A stretch of DNA of 54,039 nt, from the NCBI GenBank assembly GCA_036897095.1, contig JAYMSP010000393.1, positions 1 through 54,039 on the forward strand, written 5' to 3'. Below the pieces are notes generated by a model. That model did not search any database and was not told the DNA's origin. It saw nothing but the letters and a program-made list of their open reading frames with translations. Of the stretch, positions 23,760-35,524 are shown piece after piece. Source of the DNA: Plantago elongata (taxonomy: Eukaryota; Streptophyta; Magnoliopsida; Lamiales; Plantaginaceae). Numbering within the stretch: position 1 is the first letter of the stretch; every line of letters starts with the position of its first letter. The translations under genes and the position numbers were made by a program.

Positions 23760-25618
23760 AGCTAGCACTATTAAAAATTAATGGTGATTATGCAAGGCAC
23801 CAAGCCAACCAATATATAAGTGGAGCTGTTTTAACTTAACTTGCTTGATTACAATGAAAACAAAATATAGTAAATTTTTCATTCCTCAATTATTAAAAAA
23901 ATACATTCTTCATTAAGTCATAGTACTTTTTTTATACAATATTACAATTATAATGCTCAGTCGAATAAATACTTATCATCAATAGCTCTCCAATAAATCT
24001 CTATACAATGAATAAATATCACCCATTTTAATGAATCAAACTCATAATCTCTTGGTGACGGAGTGGTACTTTGATACACCACCTTTTTATTTAATAGTAA
24101 ATATAAATTAATACTATTCTGGTATTTATATTCTTGTAAATTAATTTTAGTGTTAACGCGATTACTCATAATTTAGACCACATACATATCACTTATATGT
24201 CTACTACGGATGAGAGCTCGCTTTAATTTACTTTCATGATCACAAAACAATTCGTATGACGAAGGGACTATCAGGAATTGTGTGTTGGAATTAACGTTCC
24301 AACATCATTACTAATACTAATAAAAAACTTGAATTCGATTATTAGTCCAAATAGGTGGAAACTAATTTTTCCCCAAAATACTCAACACTATTATCTCCAC
24401 AAACGATATGAAATTTGTTCCTATTTGTCCCACATTCTTCTCGACATATCAACACACCAAATTTAGTAAATTAATTTATATAATTACACTATAATTCAAT
24501 GTTGAAATTTGATCAACTTGATAAATAAATTTTATTTTTTCATTTATATATTTAGTACATAATCATTTACGAGTATGTAGGTACTGTGTGTCAATGGATA
24601 ATAATTGTGCATATTTAAAAGAGGCGGAAAAAATAATGAAAGTACTGTAGAGCACACTTGACAAGTTGCAGTTCAACTTCATGCAAACTGCAAGTGACAT
24701 GTGCTCTTCATATGGCTGCTAATTTCCCACAATCTCGGGAGTTGGAACCACTATTCTCCAATCTCCATCTCCAAAATATAAATGCACGTTCAACTTAAAA
24801 ACTGCTCCAAAGTGTTTGCAGTTTCAATTGGTTAATTTATCTCATTTCATGTACAGGTGCAGTCATTAGTCATATACAGTACTACCCTTGATGTAGTATT
24901 GTTGAGTTTATATAATTATAAATCGTGAGCATAAGAGCTACATTGCGAATTCTTCTTTTGCTGAAAGTAATAGATGCTTTCTTGCTTAAAAGAAAAAGCA
25001 TTGTGATTCACATGCAATGCTAACCTTTATCCATGTTATAATTCAAGGCATTAACTCGCCACGATGTTATTAATCGAATGCTCATCTTAATCTATAATAG
25101 GTGTTGATGAACTATTTACTACTAACATTTACGTAACACACTATGTGTTAATGACTTTTATATAAAAAGATGAGTTTATTATTGGAAAGGATAAAACATG
25201 AAGAAGAAAATGAAGGGGAGAAATCGCGCTAATGAAATATGAATTCTGCTCCTCTACTTAAACAATAACACATGTACGCTCTAAATTTAAATTAACACTA
25301 AGATGAACGGATGAGATTCAAATTGTAATTGAAAAATATAGCTCTAGTAAATTAACCACTAGTCCACAACTATATATCACTTAATGAAGTCGTTGTGCGT
25401 CATAACTATTCTGTAGTTGAACAATTACACATCTAAAGGTACCAATATCATACCACGACAACTTAAAGTATCATAATCACAAAAGCTAACTAGTTGACAT
25501 TTATTAATTTTTTACTTACAGTAATTTGTGTTATTTGAAAATTTATAAATTTTTACGAGAGATCGTCTGTAAACCACATAAGAACAGTTTAACACTAATT
25601 ATTACAATACCCATTAGG
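23760..25618. other. Intergenic AT-rich stretch
   Basis: No gene recognised. A 59-base imperfect hairpin at 24649-24707 is the only clear local structure; it is listed separately. Confidence 0.5.
24649..24707. other. Imperfect hairpin of unknown role
   Basis: The left arm AGAGCACA..GCAGTT and right arm AACTGC..TGTGCTCT pair with a few bulges around a loop of about 12 bases. It is too short and bulged to call a microRNA precursor, and it matches no conserved plant miRNA that I recognise. Confidence 0.3.
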
Positions 25619-25733
25619 GAGTGATTGGTAGGGGTGTATTTTGGATTTTTAATGGTTGACCAGGCAAAAACACGTTGTTTGGTACGAAAATCGAATTTTG
25701 AATCACACTTGCTAGCCCGCCGGGCCTCCCTGC

Positions 25734-25806
25734 AAAACACACTCGACGGCGTGTTTCAGAATCACTCCCGAGGAGTGATTCCGAAACACGCCGTCAAGTG
25801 TGTTTT
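25734..25806. repeat. Near-perfect 73-bp palindrome
   Basis: Two 35-base arms (25734-25768 and 25772-25806) are inverted copies with two mismatches, separated by the loop CGA. The arms contain GACGGCGTGTTTC and GAATCACTCC. The sequence is GC-rich compared with its AT-rich surroundings. GGAGTGATT from the palindrome centre also occurs singly at 25618-25626, which suggests it is part of a larger MITE-like structure. Confidence 0.9.
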
Positions 25807-25984
25807 TCGGTGCACACAAATTGTCTATTTTACCCACAATTTGTCAAATGAATTTACATTTCTCACCATTGAACATATCTTAATAATGATAGTATCAAAA
25901 TTACCTTAGAATTGAATATTTTAATCCCTTGAATTCTTATACTTGCTCCAATTTTGTTGCATTTCAATGTTGTGCTATCATAGT

Positions 25985-26291
25985 ATCATACTCAGGGGCG
26001 GAGGCACTATTTAGACTAAGTGTATCTCCAGCCACATCCGATCTCGCACTTTTAATTGTATATATAATATTTTTTGTTAAATAATCTCATAAAAATTTCA
26101 ACTTTTATCATGCATATTACTGAAATTTTACTTTTATAGAGTATATTTAAACTTTAGTTTGTAAAGACTTAGATTTAGGTGACGATGTATAGTGTTTTTC
26201 GGTATAAGAAGTGTAAAATTTCAATCGAATTTTCACAATTTTTAATACATTACACGTTATTTTTATTCCTAGCTCCGCCCCTGATCATAAT
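25985..26291. mobile_element. hAT-type MITE with 8-bp target duplication
   Basis: The element spans 25993-26283 (291 bases). It starts CAGGGGCGGAGGC and ends CTCCGCCCCTG, giving inverted termini of 11 bases or more. It is flanked by ATCATACT (25985-25992) and ATCATAAT (26284-26291), an 8-base duplication with one mismatch as expected for hAT transposition. The interior is non-coding. Confidence 0.85.
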
Positions 26292-27060
26292 ATATGCTAA
26301 TTTTATATGCGCTCATATTATAATATTTTGCGAAACGAAGTATCACTGATTAAGTGAATGATTCATTTTTTACGTCTTCAAATTTTATTTAACAACTACC
26401 TTGTTCAAATTTAATTTTCATACATTTCATTATATACCTTTTTCATTTTTTAAAATTAAAATAATAAAAATATTCAAAATCAACCATTCATTTCATACAT
26501 TACAAATAAAAACTATGATTTTTTTAAAACATAATTACATTGAAAATATTAAAGACAAACCATTCATTTAATACATTATTACATAAAAAATACAAACTGT
26601 ATAATATTTTATAAAAGACAATTACAACAAAACAACTTGATAACAACTACAAAAATTAATGGTATTTTAGTCATTTCACAATGCAAGTGGCTAAAACACA
26701 ACCACAATCAAATTTCATAAATCATACCAAACAGCTATTTGCATTTTAAAATACATATCAAAACAACTCTCAAACTGTGAATCAAACAATATATTTTCAT
26801 GTTAAACTTACTAAAATACACTCTCAAACACATATCCAAATTAAAACATGTATTTTAACATGATAAAACACATTATCTACCCATCCGTCCCCTATATAAT
26901 TAACTTGGAAAGTCATACATATATAGCAAACAAGTATTTTAAAAAGGAGAAACAATAAATAGGAGCGTCACAACTTTGAAAAGTCGCATGGGCTGAATTT
27001 CGTAGGCCCAAAAGTATAAATACGGATACGGATCCACCGGAAAGCCCACACGAAAGAACA
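26292..27060. other. Intergenic, upstream of the BRAT1-like gene
   Basis: AT-rich; no gene seen. A weak two-copy direct repeat (around CAACCATTCATTT at 26480 and ACAAACCATTCATTT at 26556) and other MITE-like fragments are present. The transcript start of the next gene probably lies near 27.05-27.15 kb. Confidence 0.45.
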
Positions 27061-28592
27061 AAAGAAGAAAAAAACGGAAATAAAACCACGATGTAAAATT
27101 GTATGTTCTCTTTCTTTCACTCTCGTTCTGTATCTCTCTGTATCGCAGCCTCTTCTTCAGTTTCACAGTTGACAATCTCTTCTCACACCATCGTCACTTT
27201 TCATCTCAACGGTGATCTCCTCTTCTCTCAATTTACCTCTTCAATTTTCTCATTCCGACTAATTTTTTCTCGACCTGTGTTTCCAGAAATGCTTTGCTGA
27301 TTTCGCTGCTTCTGTTTTTTTGTCGAATGTTCCTGGTTCACACCATGCATGCATTGCATTTTCCTTCTAGCTGTGCACTTTACTGGAGTTTTCGAATCGT
27401 TTTCTGTTCGATAGATTGTCAATTGCTCGTTTTAGGAATTGATGTGTGAATGTTTGCTTTTAGTGGATGTTCGAATTGAGGAATTGGAGTCTGAGAATGA
27501 AATTGAGGCTTATGTAGGCGTTGGTAGTGAGTGAGGAGTGAAATGCTTAGGGCTAGGGTGTTTGGGGGTGGTCGTAAGACCTAGGTTTAGGGTGTAGGGC
27601 TGTGATTTGTGGAAGTAATCGTTGGTTTTTGTGTTTCTGGTTATTGATTTAGGTGTCAGTGGTTTGGAGGAGTGTGTTTGGTTGTGAACTGGAGACGATT
27701 TGTGGACGTGTACTGTGATTAAGCATTAGTGACTGGATTTTTCGTGGGAAGTGTTTCTAACTGATTGAGTATTCAGTTAATTTGGTGGATTTGGATTAGT
27801 TGTGCTTTTTCAGTAGCTTTGCTGCAGAGTATAGCATGATAGCTGATAGATCTTACAATCTGTTGAGGTTACGGAGTTAACTTTGGCATCGACATGATCT
27901 TCAGACTAATGTTCATACAACTTACACAGCTTAGGCAATTTGGCACCGGTATCTTTGTTTTCGCTTAATAGTCGTTGCTAGATTCACTCTGGTTTTGGTA
28001 ACAAGGAAATGTGAACCATGGTAGTTTTTCTCACTTCTGGTGAACTTTTTTTTTTTTTTTTGAAACGGCAAAGTGGTGACTCGAACCCGACCTATTGGTT
28101 GGAGGTGAAGTGTCTTACCAACTGAGCTGCGACTTCTTTGTCTCACTTCTGGTTAACTTAATACCTTGAAAACATGAAATAGCTGGAAAATTAAAAAAGT
28201 AGAAGCATACAAAAGCATGAGAAAAAAGTGTGGACGATACGGATTTTAGTCTGTTTAATTGTACTAGAACGGGTTATCCTTCTTTTGTCCTATTGCATTT
28301 ATTAGACCTCTTAGTATAGAAAGAGAAAATCGATGCATCTTCCTGTGATTTCATCCCGTTTTTTCCGTTTAGCGATACCAAACCGTGTCTAGTTTGGTCT
28401 TTATGTAAGTCCTGAAATTGCCTGATTTACATAAATCGTGAAATCTACGGAACCTGCACACTGCTCTTGCAATAATATGCTGGTTTGGTGTTCAATATTA
28501 AAGATTGATCTTCTTTCTTTAATTTACATTCCTTTAATTTATTATGATGTAGGTGTTTTATCTGAAGCATGGAGAAACACTAAGTATCTCTA
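27061..28592 (+). promoter_or_regulatory. Probable 5' UTR and leader intron of the BRAT1-like gene
   Basis: A pyrimidine-rich leader around 27.1-27.3 kb, typical of plant 5' UTRs, is followed by T-rich intron-like sequence. An acceptor-like ATGATGTAG| lies at about 28544-28552. A five-codon upstream open frame (ATG at 28569, TAA at 28581-28583) precedes the main start. Exact exon limits are not determined. Confidence 0.4.
28029..28159 (-). mobile_element. tRNA-derived SINE with target-site duplication
   Basis: Read on the minus strand from 28140, the body starts with a tRNA-like head with box A (GCAGCTCAGTTGGTAAGAC) and box B (GGGTTCGAGTC). After GCCGTTTC it ends in a poly(A) tail, seen as T's from 28048. 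Direct repeats of 19 bases, TCTCACTTCTGGTGAACTT at 28029-28047 and a copy with one change at 28141-28159, bracket it as the target-site duplication. The body is only about 93 bases, so it is little more than the tRNA-related region plus tail. It sits in the leader region of the BRAT1-like gene in antisense orientation. Confidence 0.88.
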
Positions 28593-31500
28593 ATGTATAC
28601 TAAAAGATCTGAAGGTGATGGACCTGACACCAGGCCAGTTCGTACAAGTGATAGGCTCAGGAGTAGACCTAAGGTTTACGGGCGAACATATGTGTATTAT
28701 CCTTCTCCAATTATACGTTCTAACAGAAAAAAGAATAAAACGAGAACTGCAGCTGCACAAATAGCAAAGATGTTGAGTCCTGGTAATCGCGCACGAACAT
28801 CAAAGGCAAATGTAATATATCTTATAAACCTTGTGTTCCTCATACGTTACTGAATTTATAATATTGTGGAATTCTATGTATGGTGTAAGAAATCTTAGGG
28901 CATATCTTCTTCATGTTTTAATTAGTATCCTTGAACCTAGAGTTTTTACAATTGTGCTTACATGGAATTAAAAATATGTAACTTAAAGAAGACATGGTTC
29001 TGTTTATGTTTTTCAGTCATTAGCAAGCAATCTTCGGCGGTCTACTAGGAAGAGGAGGGCTCCGGTTGGTTTGGATCAATTTACGGATAGTTCTGGAACA
29101 GAGGATAATGATTTAATGGTGAGTTGTTTTTTTTGGCAAGCCAATCATGCAAAATCTGATCAGGCATGTGACATTTAACTGCTTTTCAAGCTTCTATTTT
29201 ATGGTTTAGCTAGATGGATTACATTTTCCTTAGTCTTCTTATTCTATTTTCCGTCAGCTCCCTAGATATCGAAGATCTAGGAATCGGATAAACAATAATA
29301 GTGCAAGCCAAGAAGAGACACCTAAACGTGAAGGACTTCGTCCTCGTCGCCAAGGACTGCGACCCCGCAATTCAAGAGCAGATTCTAGAGAAGTATTAAG
29401 TGCTGAATCTGAAGAAGAAGACGACGAAAGTACTTCTGAAGGCAAAGCGGATGATGATGATCCAGAAAATGTAAATGACCTGGATGACAATAATGCTGTT
29501 GATGGTGAGGGTGAAGACGAGGGTGCCGGTGAGGAAGATGGTGAAGATGGAGAGGAAGATGGTGATGATGATGATGGTGAAGAACAAGAGGGAAGGCGCC
29601 GATATGATCTGCGCAACCGTGCCGAAGTCCGCAGACTCTCAGTTGAAGTGAATAGACAAAGGAAAAGATCTCCCCGTAGGGTGCTGCATCAAGGAATGGG
29701 TACCAAAGTTGGTAGGGATGGGAGAAGAGGTGGATCACGAATTCATAAACGCCATCGTATGGCACGACCTGAAGAATCTGATGATTCTCTTTTGGTAGAC
29801 GAGCTAGATCAAGGCCCTCCAATGCCTTGGGGAAGAGGTGGCGGCAGATCTGGACCTCCATGGCTACTTGGGGGACTTGATATGGTTGGGACTACATCAT
29901 GGGGTCTGAATGCTGCTGCTTCAGGCTGGACTCATCAAAATGATACCCTTTCGAATGCGGCTCCTGGGATTCAAACTGCTGGCCCAAGCTCCAAAGGGGG
30001 GGCTGATATTCAACCTGTGCAAATTGATGAGAGTGTGACATTTGATGAGATAGGTGGTCTTTCTGATTATATTGACGCTCTGAAGGAAATGGTTTTCTTT
30101 CCCCTGTTATATCCAGACTTTTTTGCAAGCTATAGCATCACCCCTCCAAGGGGTGTCTTGCTGTGTGGCCCTCCTGGTACTGGAAAAACATTGATTGCAA
30201 GAGCATTAGCTTGTGCTGCATCAAAGGCTGGGCAGAAAGTCAGCTTCTATATGCGCAAAGGTGCTGATGTGCTGAGTAAATGGGTTGGTGAGGCTGAAAG
30301 ACAATTGAAGTTGTTATTTGAGGAAGCCCAAAAGAATCAACCTTCCATAATTTTTTTTGATGAAATAGATGGTCTTGCGCCTGTCAGATCAAGCAAACAA
30401 GAGCAGATTCATAATTCCATTGTATCAACTTTACTAGCCTTAATGGATGGTCTTGATTCCCGTGGACAAGTTGTACTAATTGGAGCAACCAACAGGGTTG
30501 ATGCCATTGATGGAGCCTTGAGGCGTCCTGGGAGATTTGATCGGGAATTCAACTTTCCTTTGCCTGGTTGTGAAGCACGTGCTGAAATATTAAATATACA
30601 CACCCGTAAGTGGAAGCAGCCTCCTTCAAAAGAGCTAAAATTGGAGCTTGCAGCTAGTTGTGTGGGATACTGTGGTGCTGATTTGAAGGCTTTGTGCACG
30701 GAAGCTGCCATCCGTGCTTTCCGTGAAAAATATCCCCAAGTTTACACAAGTGATGAAAAATTTGTAATAGACGTTGATTCTGTAAGGGTTGAGAAGTATC
30801 ACTTTATTGAAGCGATGTCTACTATCACTCCTGCTGCTCATAGAGGTTCTGTTGTAAACTCCAGGCCATTATCACCTATTGTGGCACCATGTTTACAAAG
30901 ACATTTGACGAAAGCAATGAGTATTGTTTCTGACACATTCCCTGCTGTAACGTTTTCATCAGAAGCCATGAAGCTTTCAATGGTTTCTTATGGTTCAGCG
31001 ATTTCTCTTGTTTATAGGCCCAGGCTTTTATTGTGTGGTGGTGATGGTGTTGGACTGGTAATATTCCAATTTCCTTATTGTGTAATTAATAATTTATTGA
31101 TGCAACATTATTGTAAGCTGATTTTTAATCCCTTTTAATTTTTTTGGCAGGATCATGTAGGGCCCGCAGTTTTACATGAACTGGAGAAATTTCCTGTTCA
31201 TTCTCTTGCTCTACCGTCTTTACTCTCTGATCCTGGTGCAAAGACACCAGAGGAAGCATTGGTGCACGTAATTGGTGAAGCCAGAAGAACTTCACCATCA
31301 GTACTGTATCTGCCTCAATTTCACCTATGGTGGGAGAGTGTGAGTGCATGTTTATTTAGGTTTTGGTGATTTTTAATATGATTTGTCCCCTAGATCTATT
31401 TTTGTTACATTTCACAGTGCACTATTTGGTCCAAGCCATCACTCTTTTAATTTACTGTACATATTCTATGTTTTGTTACTGATAAATAAGAATGCGTTCT

Positions 31501-34500
31501 TTTTTAGGCTCATTATCAACTTAGGGCTGTACTACAGACTTTGTTGGAAGAGTTACCATCCGATTTGCCCATTTTCCTACTTGGGACATCCTCTATGTCA
31601 CTTGCTGAGATTTCGGACAATTCATCCTCGATTTTTTCTGAACGCAACGTGTATGTACCTCCACAGTGCTTGTTTTATTCCTTGTCAATTTAGTATTAGT
31701 GCTTGTGTTTTCTTATGTTCTGATATCCAATATCATTTCGTGCTAAAATCAGAGAAGATTTGGTTTTTGGTCGCATTTGTATTATCCCTCAAGAGGTTTA
31801 TTCATGATTTGGAGTTCAACTATGCATAATTAAAGGATATGTTAAAACATCATTTGACTTTACCTCCAGCTATCCTTAATATTGTTGAAATGGGCTGAAA
31901 CTAATGATTATTTATTTACCTCTAGTTCCGTGTCATGTAGCATACTTGTTGCTAAAATATCAGTATGCTCACGTTCTTAACTTTTTTAGCTTAAAAGATG
32001 CAATTAAAGCTTTCACGTTATGCTTGTAAGTAAATGGTTTGTTCTTAACCCATATGTGAAAACGTTTGCCTGAATATTTTTTTAATAATAATTCGATCAG
32101 GGCCCATGGTTGTTTCGGTTCACACTGTCAAAGGAAATGTAAATTATTCTTATGAAGTAGAAACAGTTCCAATTTAACTATTTCATATTGCCTTCCTCTA
32201 GGATGTCTATGTCCTTTTATGAAGCTACAAAATGATGTAATTACTGTTTGCTTTGCGCAGTTTGTTCTTAACTGCACCATCAATAGAAGACAGGTCTTCC
32301 TTTTTTGGCCGAGTTATTGAAGCTGCGTTGTCGGTTGAAGCTGATGGTGCAACAAAGGATTCTCCCAGATCCAAGGCTCTCCCTGAACTTCCAAAAGCAC
32401 CAAAAGTGGTTTCTGGACCAAAGGCTTCTGAATTGAAAGCGAAAGCTGAAGCTCAGGGGCACGCCCTTCGTCGAATGCGGATGTGTCTGCGTGATGTCTG
32501 CAACAGGTTAGATATAGTTGGTTATGTACTATTCTTGTCGATTCATTTCATGGCATTTTAGTGATCCCACTTCATTTAAAGATCTCACGTGGTTAAAACT
32601 GTAATGGTGCGCAGCAACTTGCAAAGCTGCCTTGTTGAATTGGCTTTGTTACCCGCTGAACACATAATTTGTCTGTCTTCAAATTTCAGCAGCAATTGAT
32701 GAGGACTTGTGATTTTCTCACTCTCTTATCCTTCCTTCTTTCCTTCAGGATTCTTTATGATAAGAAGTTTAGCGCCTTTCATTTCCCAGTCATGGATGAA
32801 GATGCACCGAATTACCGTACAATAATTCAAAATCCTATGGACATGGCTGCTCTGCTGCAGCGTGTTGACAGTGGTACATACACAACGTGCAAAGCATTCC
32901 TTGAGGATTTTGATCTCATTGTAACTAATGCCAAGGTGCGCAGTCTGTATATTGACATTTAATCAAATAGGTCTCTTAACATGACACTTGCTAAATACTC
33001 AACTTTAGGTACTGACCTAAAATCTACAAGGCCTTGATACCATTATAATTTTTTTTAGTTAGGTATGATGCAAATTGCAAGACATGTTTTTCATTATGGT
33101 CAAAAATAGGAAAACATTCCTGCAAGAACCAAACCATCATCCTTAAGACGACCCTTGTGTGCAAGAATAATAGTTTTACCTTATAGTTTATGCTGTTGGT
33201 TTTGGTTGTAAGTTAGAACCAAGACTATGATGCTGATGCCTGAAGTGTTTGTCTTCTCCATTGTTATTAAGGCCATCAGGTCACTTTTCGTAGTAGATAG
33301 TTAATAGTCATGCTCACCTCTGAATAGGACTCTTAACTAACACTAATACTTATCTTATCAAATATAACTTATCCTGTGCTTAAACTATGGGCAAATTCCA
33401 ACTTCTGAAGGTTGGTCGATGCTAAAGATAAATGTATGTTTTGGTGGATTCTGAAGATTATGGCAGTGTAGGAAGTGGGGCTTGTTTGAAACTTCCTATT
33501 CATGCTCCCCCTTGCATAAGACTCTCTCCAGTCAGCATCTTATGGAATTTAGTTTAAACTGTTTACAAGTATGAGTAAAATGCATCATCCAAAGCTTGGT
33601 GGATTCTAAAGAATACTGTATGTTTTGGTGGATTTTAAATATTACTGCAGTTTGTAACTGCCTTTTATATTGGGAAATCGGATAATGACTTGTCATAGTT
33701 TCTTGTCAAATCTGCAGGGAGCAATTGCTACATATATGTCCTTGTTTAAACTATTGTCTCCATAAGTTTTATATCTGCCGGTTAAGAATTCTTGTGTTTT
33801 TGTTTTTTGATAGAAATATAACGGAGATGATTACAATGGAGCAAGGATTGTCAGTAGAGCTTATGAACTTCGAGACTCTGTATGTTCTCATACCTCACTG
33901 TGCTTCATTTTTGTACCTTTCTCCCTTGCTTTTTGTTTAATGAGTTATTCTACACTCGTAGGTGCATGGAATGTTATCCCAAATAGACCCTTCCCTGGTT
34001 GCATTTTGTGACAAGATTGCAGAAGAAGGAGGTCCAGTCTCCTTACCTGATGATATAGATGGAACCATGCTGCCACAAACTCCTGTTGTCCAGACGGTGT
34101 CTATGACCAGGGCTAGTTCCCGTCTTCGTCATGTTCAACCAGAAGTGAGTCTAGAAAAAAGCCACGAAACAATTAAAAGGCCCAACAAACATATTGGTTC
34201 CAATAATTCAGGTAACATTCTTGTCGAGTATGAAACAAAACAAATTTGGTGGGAAGATAAGAATTTAGCAAAAATGTATAGAAACCAGTTTAGTGAATTT
34301 GTCTATAAACATGCAGGAGTCTCTTATCTGTTATCCCTCTAATTTTTTCTTTATCTATTTTTTGGGAGCAATTTTCAGCAACTAGATGACACTGATTCTA
34401 CCAAGTTAACTGCTTTTATTATTAGTTGTGCAAACTGTTTGCTTAAAAAGAAATAGAGATCCAACAGCAAGAGGATCGTTACATTGCTATAACCTGGTTT

Positions 34501-35116
34501 TTCCTTTGCCCTTTATTTTGGCTGCTCTTTTTTTTTGTTTTTTCCTTTCTCGGTTTCTCCGTTTTCTTTATCACTCTGTTCCCGTTGCACATAAGCTTTG
34601 TTGGTACAAAAAATTATAGGTTCTGTTCATATGATAACAGTTTGATGCTGTTTGCTAGTTGATGAAACTGTTGAGTACTTGCTAATCATGCTATTACATG
34701 TCATTTGGAACTTTGCATATGATCTTGCCCATGCTCCAATTGCAGTGGCAGAACTACAGCTGGACCCTGAGCCACCAAAATCACCTGAAGTTGCTGAAAT
34801 GAATGTTGATGATGATCTGCAAAGACCAGAAAATTCAGTTCCTGATGAAAATCAACAAGACAGTTCCAACCATCGTCCTGATGGTGCAGCACAAGCTGTT
34901 AGTATGTCAGATTGTGAGGTTTCCAAACGAGTTGATTCCATCAAGAAACTGTTTGTGGTTCGTACTAAAGATTATGGAATTCCACAACTTGAGAGACTGT
35001 ATGCTCGCATAATGAAAGGTATATTTGATACAAAGAGTAGAGTAAAACTCGAAGATCTGAAAGCTTCGATTTTAGACTTTTTGTTAGAGTTCGCCAAGGA
35101 TCAATCTAGGTTCTAA
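28593..35116 (+). CDS. BRAT1: AAA-ATPase with bromodomain (ATAD2/Yta7 type, BRAT1-like)
   Basis: Nuclear acetyl-histone-binding AAA-ATPase. The Arabidopsis counterpart, BRAT1 (At1g05910, about 1,210 residues), opposes transcriptional silencing. Exons are 28593-28811, 29017-29118, 29258-31057, 31151-31339, 31508-31650, 32261-32506, 32749-32935, 33814-33879, 33962-34211 and 34746-35116. All join in frame to 1,190 residues. The order is a basic N-terminus (RSTRKRR), an acidic D/E run (about 154-218), then AAA domain 1. That domain has Walker A GPPGTGKT (411-418), Walker B IIFFDEIDG (from 471), sensor GATN and RRPGRFDREF. A second, degenerate AAA domain lacks a Walker A lysine (LLLCGGDGVGLDHV). 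The bromodomain (about 885-990) has PMDMAALLQRV and the acetyl-lysine-binding YN at N965. The last intron is the least certain, because its 5' part stays open in frame to 34342. Confidence 0.9.
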
Positions 35117-35524
35117 CATGACCACAGATTTATATATTTAATGGAATTTTCCAGTTTGATCTGATTTGAATGTATCGTTTGCGAAAATGTGTTGAAAAAC
35201 TCTTCATCTCTCTCGGTTGTGTAGCTGCAGTTGGTCGTTTAGAGTTGCAGTTTCCTGTAATTGCACAATTCATTGAATGGCAAAGGCTAACATATTAACC
35301 ACCTCCAATTTCTTGGAATAAACTTGAATCAAATATCATTACAAAGGCTAGCCATTTCATCATTATTTACTAGCCAGAAATATTAGAATCCCCGTTCTCG
35401 CAGTTCTTTACACTTTATATCCAGATCCCTTTTCTTCCTAGTTAGCTCATCTAATAACGAAATACATCTACATGTGACCCCTCTTCCCATAGAACACAAC
35501 CAATTTCCATCTTCCTTCGTTCTT
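35117..35524. other. Convergent 3' ends of BRAT1-like and ABCG25 genes
   Basis: The stop codons of the two genes face each other about 400 bases apart. The space probably holds both 3' UTRs, which could overlap. No other feature seen. Confidence 0.5.

Noticed and set aside
28061-28140. A tRNA gene on the minus strand
   Set aside because: Boxes A and B are present, but the sequence ends in poly(A), has a 19-base target duplication and does not form a proper acceptor stem. It is a SINE, not a tRNA gene.
29254-29861. Antisense open frames rich in Ser or His opposite the BRAT1-like gene
   Set aside because: They are the reverse reading of GA-rich codons for the acidic D/E run. The low-complexity composition and the strong sense-strand homology explain them fully.
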